Shown here piece by piece: positions 51,557 through 60,670 of a stretch of DNA of 64,000 nt. The DNA lies in contig CM022679.1 in the NCBI GenBank assembly GCA_012295275.1, forward strand, positions 15,281,842 through 15,345,841, written 5' to 3'. The notes under the pieces are model-generated. The model was not told the origin of the DNA. It saw only the letters and a program-made list of their open reading frames with translations, and searched no databases. The translations under genes and the position numbers were made by a program. Each line of letters starts with the position of its first letter. Position 1 is the first letter of the stretch. The DNA is from Chrysomallon squamiferum. Taxonomy: Eukaryota > Mollusca > Gastropoda > Neomphalida > Peltospiridae.

Positions 51557-54537
51557 TAAGTCTCCAACATTGATTCTTACCCTAACGTTACTTCCAATCG
51601 TGACCCATAAATTATTTGGCACATTATCATAATAAAATTTAAGTAACCCTAACTCTAACCCTAACTCTAATCAAGTCGTTCCATTTAATTCTAATGCTAA
51701 CACTAGTACTAACCCTCATAATGAAACTGTTTTGCAGATTATCATCAAATTCACAATAAATTTTAAATAACTCTAAGCCTAATCCTAACCCTAACCCTCA
51801 CCCTCACCGTGACCCTAGACCCCAGACACTATCCCTAACTTAATCCTAACCCTAACCATAGGTCAACTTCTAAACCTAATCCAATCCAAGTCTGCAACAT
51901 TAATTCTTATCCTAACGCTACTTCCAATCCTGACCCTCAAATTATTTTCCACATTATCTTAACACTCGTAATAAAATTTAAAATAACCCTAACCCTAACC
52001 CTAACCCAACCCAGACTCTATCTTTAACTCTAAACCTAATGTAACGACGTCGTTAAACCTAATTTTAATGCTAACACTAGTACTAACCCTGATGGAAAAA
52101 CTTTTGCTGATTATCATAAGACTCATAATAAACTTTAAATAACACTCATTTTAATACTACCCCTATCCCTACCCCTACCACTAACTCTAACCCTAACCCT
52201 AACCCTTACCCCGACCCTATCCCTAACTCTAGCCCTAACCTAATGAAGTGATTAAACTTAATTCTAATGCTAACACTAGTACTAATCCTGATAATAAAAC
52301 TGTTTTGCTGATTATCATAACACTCATAATAAACTTTAAATAACCCTAACCCAGACTCTGTCTCTAAGACTAAATCTAACCCGAACGAAGTGGTTAAACT
52401 TAATTCTAATGCTAACACTAGTACTAACAATGATAATAAAACTGTTTTGCATATTACCATAATGCTCATAATAAACTTTAAATAACACTCACCCTAACCC
52501 TAACCCAAGGTCAACTTCTAAACCTAAACCTACCCAAGTCTGCAACATTAATTCTTACCCTAACGCTACTTCCAATCGTGACCAATAAATTATTTTGCAC
52601 ATTATCTTAACACTCATGATAAAATTTAAATAATCATAACTCTAACCCTAACCTTAACCCTAACCCTAACCCTAACCCTAACCTTAACCTTAACCCTACA
52701 CCTAACCCTAGCTTAATCTCTAAATGCAATCCTACCGATGTCCCCAACATTAATTGTCAACCTAAAACTACTTCCAATGCCGAGATTCTATCCCTAACTC
52801 TAGTCCTAACCTAACGAAGTTGTTAAACTTAATTCTAATGTTAACTCTAGTACTAATCCTGATAATAAAACTGTTTTGCCGATTATCAGGAATCATTATA
52901 AACTTTAAATAACAAACACCCTAACCTAACCGTAACCGTAACCGTAACCTAACCCAGACTATATCTGTAGTTCTAGCACGACTAATGCTAACACAGTACT
53001 AACGCTGATAATAAAACTTTGGAAGATTATCAAAAGCCTCATAATAAACTTTAAATATCACTCAGCCTAACCCTAACTCTTGCTAACTTCTAAATCTAGT
53101 CCTACCCAAGTCCCCAACATTACCCTAACGCTACTTCCAGTTATGATTCTCATATTATTTTGCACATTATCATAACAGTCATGATAAAATTTAAATAACC
53201 CTAACTCTAACCCTAAACCTAACCCTAATTCTCAACCCAGAATCTATCACTAACTCTAAACCTAATGTAAAGATATCGTTAATGGTAACTCTAGTACTAA
53301 CCCTGATAGAAAAACTGTTTCGCCGATTATCATAAGACTCATAATAAACGTTAAATAATACTCAACTTAATCCTAACCCTAACCATAGGTCAACTTCTAA
53401 ACCTAATCCAATCCAAGTCTGCAACATTAATTCTTATCCTAACGCTACTTCCAATCCTGACCCTCAAATTATTTTCCACATTATCTTAACACTCGTAATA
53501 AAATTTAAATAACCCTAACCCTAACCCTAACCCAACCCAGACTCTATCTTTAACTCTAAACCTAATGTAACGACGTCGTTAAACCTAATTCTAATGCTAA
53601 CACTAGTACTAACCCTGATAGAAAAACTGATTTGCCGATTATCATAAAACATAATAAACTTTAAATAACACTCAATTTAACTCTACCCTTACCCCTACCC
53701 CTACCCCTACCACTAACTCTAACTCTAACCCTAATACTTATCCTAACCCAGACTATATCAGTAACTCTAAACCTAACCTAACGAAGTCGTTAAATTAAAT
53801 TCTAATGCTAACACTAGTAGTAACCTTGATAATAAAACTGTGTTGCACATTATCATAAGACTCGTAATAAATTTTAAATAACACTCACACTAACCTTAAC
53901 CCTGACCCTAACCCTAGGTCAGCTTCTAAACCTAATCGTACCAAAGTCTGCAACATTAGTTCTTATCCTAAGGATACTTCCAATCGTGATCCTCAAATTA
54001 TTTTTCACTTTACAATAACAGTCATAATAAAATTTAAATAACCCTAACTCTAACCCTAAACCTAACCTTAACCCTAAGACTAACCCTAGCTCAACTTCTA
54101 AACCTAATCGTACCGAAGTTCCCAACATGAAGTCATCCTAACGATACTTCCAATCTGACCCTCAAGTTCTTTTGCACATGATCATAACACTCATAATAAA
54201 ATTTAAATAACCATAACTCTAACCCTATCCCTAAGCCTAATCCTAACCCAGACTCTGTCCCTAATTCTAAATCTAACCCTAACCCTAAGTGGTTAAACCT
54301 AACTGTAATGCTAACACTAGTACTAACCCAAATAATAAAAATGTGTTGCACATTATCATAAGACTCGTAATAAAATTTTAAATAACACTCACCCTAACCT
54401 TAACCCTGACCCTAACCCTAGATCAACTTCTAAACCTAATCGTACGCAAGTCTCCAACATTAATTCTTACCCTAAGCTACTTCCAACCGTGACCCATAAA
54501 TTATTTTGCACATCATCATAACACTCCTAAATAAAAA
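51557..54537 (+). repeat. degenerate telomere-like CCCTAA satellite with interspersed spacer units
   Basis: About 3 kb in which CCCTAA and near variants (CTCTAA, CCTTAA, CTCTAA) recur throughout, always C-rich on the plus strand. The best pure run is four CCCTAA hexamers at 52658-52681. Between the runs is a recurring set of spacer modules: CTAACACTAGTACTAACC...GATAATAAAACTG, ATTATCATAA-ACTCATAATAAA(A/C)TTTAAATAAC, CTACTTCCAAT(C)GTGACC, and CTTCTAAACCTAAT...CAACATTAATTCTTA. A block of about 210 bp at 51857-52060 recurs nearly unchanged at 53383-53590, 1,526 bp apart. This looks like subtelomeric satellite or a decayed interstitial telomere tract. Open frames on the minus strand here read Leu-Gly-Leu-Gly and are not genes. 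Confidence 0.9.
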
Positions 54538-54858
54538 CAAAAATTAGCGTAAATTAATAAATAAGTAACTATTCAGTTCCTATGAAAGAGATTTAAAAAG
54601 TATCACTCTCTCTTGATACATTTTTTTAAATTCATCGGCCATATAGTAAACTGCTGTGTCAGCATTCTGGATTTCTTTCTGAAATGAAATATATATATAT
54701 ATATATATATAAATGAATAAATAAATAATAATCAATTTAAAAAGAATCAAACAAATAATATAATAAAAAGGAAAATGTGTATTGTCAACGATTCTGATAA
54801 AGAGAATATTTCTCAAATATTTAATATTCAATTAGTAACATTTTAAACTGTATAATAA

Positions 54859-54893
54859 TAATAATAAGAAGAAGAAGAAGAAGAAGAAGAAGA
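54859..54893 (+). repeat. (AAT)n-(AGA)n microsatellite
   Basis: AAT units then about eight AGA/GAA units, in the inverted copy of intron 6 only. Confidence 0.75.
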
Positions 54894-55389
54894 ATTGCCA
54901 ATGTGTTTTTTTTATGTTTTTGTGGACACAAAACAGTAATAAAATAACAGTGACATGAAAAAGATTTTATTTTTTTCATTTTTTAATTTATTTTTTTACA
55001 TGTAATCATATAAGTTTGATAGTTTTTTTTATTTTGTTGGCGTTTTTCAAAAATTAAAAAGGGAGGAACACAAATTATCGCCAAAGACTGAGTAAATTAT
55101 AGCAAAGTTGAACAACTGCACTATTAGATATATTTTAATTTTCATACTCATACTGTTAGTTAATATACTTTTTTTCTGAACATCCAAACTTTAAACTAAC
55201 ACTCAGTTCTGAACTCTCCAAATACTTCAGATTTTTTATTTTTATACTCAGACTAGGTACGCAAAATAATCTGAAGAACCTTGAAAATAGTTTATATTTC
55301 TAAATTTTATACTGACATTGTTATGTAACATAATTACTAAACACTGAAAATAGTTCATAATTTTTTTAATACTCAAACTAGTTATGTAA

Positions 55390-55900
55390 TATAATTACAG
55401 ATAAACACTCAAAATACTTGAGATATTAAAATTTTACACTCACTGTTACTTAATTTACTCACAGCTCAGATATTAAAATTTTACTCACTGAATATACTCA
55501 CAGATAAACACTCAAAATACTTGAGATATTAAAATTTTACACTCACTGTTACTGAATATACTCACAGATAAACACTCAAAAGACTTCAGATATTAAAATT
55601 TTGCACTCAATGTTACTTAATATACTCACAGATAAACACTCAAAATACTTCAGATATTAAAATTTTACGCTCACTGTTACTTAATATACTCACAGATAAA
55701 CACTCAAAATACTTGAGATATTAAAATTTTACACTCACTGTTACTGAATATACTCACAGATAAACACTCAAAAGACTTCAGATATTAAAATTTTGCACTC
55801 AATGTTACTTAATATAGTCACAGATAAACACTCAAAAGACTTCAGATATTAAAATTTTACGCTCACTGTTACTTAATGTACTTACTGCTGAACATTCAAA
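55390..55900 (-). repeat. expanded 64 bp donor-containing repeat with 192 bp higher-order unit
   Basis: At least eight units of the IFT27 exon 6/intron 6 repeat, with more diverged traces back to about 55180. Three-unit blocks repeat: 55521 and 55713 start identical variants 192 bp (3 x 64) apart. Each unit reads on the minus strand with a donor-like GTGAGTATATTAAG. The parent gene has only about four units. Confidence 0.88.
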
Positions 55901-56106
55901 ATACTCCAGATTTTGTGACATGGCCAAATCTTTGCAAGCTTTTGGGCTCACTGTTCTTCTCTGATCCAAATCAATTTTGTTTGCCAACAGAACATCTTAA
56001 TATTAAAAATATACAATCATGCTCTTGAACAGATTCACAATGTCTTAAAACAATCATGATAATAATTAAAGAATATAAAGGAGAATTTTTATTTATCTTA
56101 TTTATA

Positions 56107-56140
56107 TTTTCCAAAATAATAATAATAACAAAAATAACAA

Positions 56141-56191
<51 letters not shown>

Positions 56192-56192
56192 A
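56107..56192 (+). repeat. (AAT)n-(AAAT)n microsatellite
   Basis: Within the inverted intron 5; about 12 AAAT units where the parent has only a short TTTA run (42508-42523). Confidence 0.8.
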
Positions 56193-56652
56193 AAATTAAA
56201 ATGTATTTTTTCAATAAAAGCAGAAATTTAAATTAAATTGAAATGACAGTAAAGCGAATTATAAATATAAAGAAAAATAACAATTTTCAAAAAATTGTGT
56301 TTAGAGAGAAGGAGAAAAAAAAGAGTCTGAACATTTATTATGTTCACAATACATCCTCTGGACATTTTAAATTCAACTCGTCATCAAGATATATTTTTGT
56401 TAATCACTGAGATGTTTTCTTTCTACAAACGGATATAATGTAATAAAGTTTTAAAATCTATATCAATTTTGTGGTTTGTTTCTGTGTTTAGATTTAGGCT
56501 TTGGGCTACATATGCCCCAAACATCTCAACAAAACAATTTGTTTTTGTTCAAGCTTTGAGAACTCCTGAATACTGTCATCACTGTAAACTTTGCCATCTT
56601 TTGGTACAAGACCTACCCAGTCTTCAAAATACAATAACAAAACAATAACTTT

Positions 56653-56660
56653 TGTGTGTG

Positions 56661-56703
<43 letters not shown>
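56653..56703 (+). repeat. (GT)n microsatellite
   Basis: About 22 GT units with one TTA interruption, at the place where copy 1 has about 600 bp of extra sequence. Confidence 0.85.
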
Positions 56704-56705
<2 letters not shown>

Positions 56706-57382
56706 AGACATACACATATATGGAATTTTGTTTTTTCTAATAAAGATATGTGTATTCATATTATCAGAATATTATAACAATGCTTATATCGTTAAGTTGT
56801 CCAGATTTGATCAAGATCTGTCCATGGTAACCAAGGTAAATACACCAAAATAAACCGAACACTTTGAAAGCCATTTTCTGCGTTTTACAGTTTTTACCCA
56901 CAAAGCGTTTATCTCGCCGTAGCTCCCGTTATAACTAATGGATCATCCATTAGGATGTATCATAATAAAACAGAAATGCTGCTCTTTCAAGTGGTACTAA
57001 TAACTCGTTTTTGAATTTTTCCAACAAACGACTCATTTTTGTGAAAAGGTAAAATATATATGGGTGAGGCTGGAGATCGTGTGTCAAAGGTCACTCAAAA
57101 GCTAATTATTTTCTGACCTCACTGACTGCTTGTTCTATTCAGTCACAATGTAAATATCTGATAATCTGGGTGAAGACGTGTATATGTATGTATGCATTAT
57201 CTATAAGGTAATCAATATAACAAAAAACAAACACAGGTGTGTGAAATTCGATTTGAATTTAATTTTTACTCAAAATTAACCTGCAGCCGAAACTACATTA
57301 AGCGTTTGTGTGTTATTGTCCCATGGTGTGCAGGCAGATTCCTCAGTCACCTCGTCATCAGGTTGTTGCTGATGACGTCAAT

Positions 57383-57652
57383 TTATGATTTTGGTGCCTG
57401 GTATTTGGGGTCCTTTGGATTCTTCTGGTTGCCGTGGTTGTCGGGGGCAGGTTTTGCATGATCTCCTTGGGAACCTGGCTGTTGCCCCTTGTATTCAGGG
57501 TGGTTTGGGTTCAGCTGGTTGCCATGGTTGTCCAGGTCAGGTTTAGTGCCAGTCCCGGTGTAACCTGGCTGATGCCCCTTGTATTCAGGGTTGTTAGGAT
57601 TGCATTGGTTAGCTTTGTTGTCAAGGTTAGCCTTTTCTTCACGACCAGACAT
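57383..57652 (-). CDS. small three-repeat hydrophilic protein, copy 2 (89 residues)
   Basis: Paralogue of the gene at 46932-47111. It starts MSGREEKANLDNKANQCNPN and ends KYQAPKS. It has three repeat units: LDNKANQCNPNNPEYKGHQPG, LDNHGNQLNPNHPEYKGQQPG and PDNHGNQKNPKDPKY, linked by Gly/Thr/Lys-rich stretches. The middle unit is extra compared with copy 1. It is hydrophilic throughout with no signal peptide or membrane segment. A leader intron runs 57657-58747 (acceptor TAG four bases before the ATG; donor CAAG|GTAAATG). Frame, start, leader splice sites and promoter are all kept between the copies, which supports both being expressed. Function unknown; a stress-type or LEA-like disordered protein is a guess from composition only. 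Confidence 0.8.
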   Translation of the reverse strand: MSGREEKANLDNKANQCNPNNPEYKGHQPGYTGTGTKPDLDNHGNQLNPNHPEYKGQQPGSQGDHAKPAPDNHGNQKNPKDPKYQAPKS

Positions 57653-58478
57653 TTTTCTATAATAATAATAATAATAATAATAATATGAGTTTTATTTTAA
57701 GACAGATTGGGAAACTGATTACACATTTAAGAATTATTTAAATAAATAAAATGTGTGAACAACAAAAATAATAAAAATAAAAATAAAACAAATAACAAAA
57801 AGAAAATGAGTTTTATTTCAAGTAAATTTGAGGAAGACATCTAGAAACAAAACTAACAGAAAATTTAAGAATCGCATTTAAATAAACCTAAAAAAGCTGA
57901 ATGGAACTCCAAAAATAATAAAAATAAAAATAAAACAAAGGTTTGAAAAAATAATGAAATTTCATAACCGATATAACACATAATATATATTTATGTACAG
58001 AGATACACCTTGACATTACACAATCATTAACTGTTTATCTTCAGTGTAATTGTAATGATGTTTTAACCTCTGTTTTAGACATTTTCTTTTTTTTAAAGTT
58101 TTCGACAATAACTATAATTAACAATTTCACTTGGTTGACTGTAGCATGTAGCTGCCTGAAATACTGTTACTTAGAAAACCTATTAAATGTTTTGAACCCT
58201 ACAATCTGATTGATTTAATTTCTATGTAAATTTTTATTATTATTATGTTACATTTTCTCGACATTATCTTGATTATTCAGCTTTTAACCAAATAAATAAA
58301 ACAATTTCACTTGGTAGACTGTAGCATGTAGCAGTTACTGAGAAAACCTATGTGCGTACTTATTATTATTACTGTTATTAAACTGTTAAATAAAAACATA
58401 GTAAAAAATATATATAATTAAAATTGATTTTGTTATTTTTTCTTTCATCCTGTTTCAGTTTGATTTTTTATAATTCTC

Positions 58479-58588
58479 AAAAAAAAAAAAAAAATAAAAT
58501 AAAATAAAATAAAATAAAATAAAATAAAAATAAAAATAAAAATAAAATAAAATAAAATAAAATAAAATAAAATAAAATAAATAAATAT
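58479..58588 (+). repeat. (AAAAT)n microsatellite in the leader intron of small gene 2
   Basis: A-run then about 18 AAAAT/AAAATA units. Absent from the leader intron of copy 1. Confidence 0.9.
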
Positions 58589-58747
58589 TCTAATTCTATA
58601 TTAATCTACCGAAGAAAATAATAACAATAAATAATTTTAAAAGAAGAAAAAACAACAACAACAGCAATAATAATGAACACAGTTGAGTTATATCAATATT
58701 AATAAATATTTCAAAAAGTAATAATTAATTTTTTTAAAAACATTTAC

Positions 58748-58873
58748 CTTGGCTGAGTTAACAGTAGACTGTCTGTATCTAAACAATTTTAAATGGTAAG
58801 GGATCTGAATTAAGTAGCTTGAACCTTGAAGAAAATGTCCGTGCTAATCAGAGCAAGCTGTTGTGAAGAACGT
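58748..58873 (-). other. noncoding leader exon of small gene 2
   Basis: Ends at the donor 58748/58747. It is longer than in copy 1 because of a 65 bp segment (58819-58883) bounded by AAGTAGC at both ends (58812-58818 and 58877-58883). The start is inferred from the TATA-like box at 58903-58894. Confidence 0.55.
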
Positions 58874-58893
58874 TTTAAGTAGCGGGCTGTCTG

Positions 58894-58945
58894 CCTTTTT
58901 ATGCTCCCAAGTTCATCGAATGGAAATTTCCGCATATCATGTGAT
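58894..58945 (-). promoter_or_regulatory. core promoter of small gene 2, same motifs as gene 1
   Basis: TATA-like CATAAAAAGG at 58903-58894, palindrome GGAAATTTCC at 58931-58922 and ATCACATGAT at 58945-58936, with the same order and almost the same spacing as in copy 1. Confidence 0.6.
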
Positions 58946-59377
58946 CCACTGAGTCCGTATTTGGAAGAAGATAGATAATGTTCGTTGAAAGCAGATTGGT
59001 GACAAATTATATTTACATATAAATAAAATAAACCATCGGCCAACGAAACAGACTTAATGCATCTGCAGTGAGACTGGTTCAGCCTTCTTCAGTAGTTATT
59101 TTCATTCCCCACTTTGAAAAGAAAAACGCCTTGTTTCTTCTCTGTTTCATTTAGCTCATCCCCAGGTTTTCTATTTCGTCATTTGTTCTGAAGACCTTGA
59201 ACTACATATCCAATCTGTGTGTTCGACATTTTCTATGGCAGCTTTCAAACGTTAATTTTAGCCTATTTGTGCTTTTTATTATGAATGTGGAAATGTTAAA
59301 AAAAAAAATAATAATAAATATAATGTTTACGATTATATAATAATAATTATCGTTATAATTGTAGGATTATTGACAAC

Positions 59378-59432
59378 GATGGTGATGACGGCGGTGTTGG
59401 TGATGGTGATGACGGCGGTGTTGGTGATGATG
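59378..59432 (+). repeat. 27 bp minisatellite, two copies
   Basis: GGTGATGACGGCGGTGTTGGTGAT occurs twice in tandem. GC-rich for this window; not in copy 1. Confidence 0.75.
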
Positions 59433-59530
59433 AAAGGGGGTAATAGAAAGAAAGAAAAAGAAGAAAACATACACATATGATCTCAGACATACAAATACTA
59501 GCATAACAGTACTGATAGAGATATTATTCT

Positions 59531-59533
<3 letters not shown>

Positions 59534-59608
<75 letters not shown>
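59534..59608 (+). repeat. (GA)n microsatellite
   Basis: About 37 GA units. The equivalent tract in copy 1 (48537-48556) has about 9 units. It makes a false poly-Leu-Ser frame on the minus strand. Confidence 0.92.
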
Positions 59609-59611
<3 letters not shown>

Positions 59612-59758
59612 AGCCAGATAAAGAACTCTCAGTTTGCTTAGACTGTTTGACATCTAGGGTCCTCAGAAGGAAAGGAATTAACCAGGTTTCCAGTAACACT
59701 GGGAGCTAAGTGTAGGTAAGATTTTGTCGTTGTGCATGATTATGAAATTAAATTTATT

Positions 59759-59789
<31 letters not shown>

Positions 59790-59850
59790 TTTTTATTATT
59801 ATTATATTTTTTTCAGCTGTAGGGGTTTCCGAGCAACAGGGAAACTCTTC

Positions 59851-60670
59851 GTAATCTACTATTACTTTTACTACTGCTACTTATACTCACAACAGTTTAA
59901 TACTATTACTACTTCTACAATTTACTACAATTTATTACTACCACTGTTACTGTTTAATACAATTTATTACCGTTACTTCTGCTACTTCTACTCTTTACCA
60001 CAATATTTACTACTATTATTACTACTACTTCTATTGTTTAGTACAGTTTACTGCAACTTCTGTTTCTGCTATTTATTTCCGTTTTTCTGTTACTGCCACT
60101 ACAACTATTACTACTACTTCTACTACTACCATTACTCCTGTTTATAACAACTTATTGCTACTACTACTACTATTTATAACAACTTTTTGCTACTACTACT
60201 ACTATTTATAACAATTTATTACTACTACTTCTACTATTTATAACAATTTATTACTACTACTACTACTATTTATAACAATTTATTGCTACTACTTCTACTA
60301 TTTATAACAACTTATTGCTACTACTTCTACTATTTATAACAACTTATTGTTACTACTACTATTTATAACAATTTATTACTACTACTGCTACTATTTATTA
60401 CAATTTATTACTGCTACTTCTACTATTTATAACAATTTATTACTATTACTATTACTATTTATAACAATTTATTACTATTACTATTTGTAACAATTTTTAC
60501 TACTACTTTACTATTTCTAACAATTTATTAGTACTACTACTATTTATAACAATTTATTATAACTATTTCTAACAATTTATTATTACTACTACTACTATTT
60601 ATAACAATTTATTACAACTAACACTAAATGGTTATAAATTGTTATAAATAGTAGAAGTAGTAGTAATAAT
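59851..60670 (+). repeat. minisatellite of (TAC)n plus ATTTATAACAATTTATTA, ending in an inverted unit
   Basis: From about 60143 a unit of roughly 30-36 bp (several TAC/TTC triplets then TATTTATAACAATTTATT) repeats about 12 times, with looser TAC-rich sequence before it. At 60625-60670 one unit appears in reverse complement (TTATAAATTGTTATAAATAGTAGAAG...), so the array ends in a potential hairpin. Confidence 0.85.

Larger units (their letters stand above)
54538..56285 (-). pseudogene. inverted partial copy of IFT27 (part of intron 5, exons 6 and 7, 3'UTR start)
   Basis: Reads on the minus strand. Exon 6 copy 55995-55886 with acceptor and donor GTAAGT; exon 7 copy 54678-54580 with acceptor and stop; then about 45 bases of 3'UTR before the satellite. 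Both exons are open and in phase. Exon 6 differs from the parent at two bases (Gly119 to Asp across the junction, and Gly to Cys in KAGKD). Exon 7 differs at eight bases in six codons, all changing the residue, including positions where the parent agrees with human IFT27 (Phe to Val, Leu to Met, His to Lys). It lacks exons 1-5 and any promoter. The intron 6 repeat is expanded here (55390-55900). Confidence 0.9.
56285..59850. repeat. segmental duplication, copy 2 (contains small repeat-protein gene 2)
   Basis: Forward copy of 45285-48915. It starts directly after the inverted IFT27 fragment, within similar CAAAAAA sequence at both parents (45288 and 56298), which suggests joining by short homology. 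It includes the conserved downstream block (56740-57170), the gene, the leader intron, the promoter and the GA-microsatellite flank (59610-59757). Confidence 0.85.

Noticed and set aside
52206-54351. Leu/Gly-rich open frames on the minus strand (52206-52469, 53919-54128, 54133-54351)
   Set aside because: They are translations of the degenerate TTAGGG satellite; no start context, no splice support, and similarity among them comes from the repeat.
57434-57688. Plus-strand 84-residue frame (and 46729-47171 frames)
   Set aside because: Antisense shadows of the small repeat-protein genes.
59367-59699. 110-residue frame with Ser-Leu repeat
   Set aside because: Translation of the (GA)n microsatellite.
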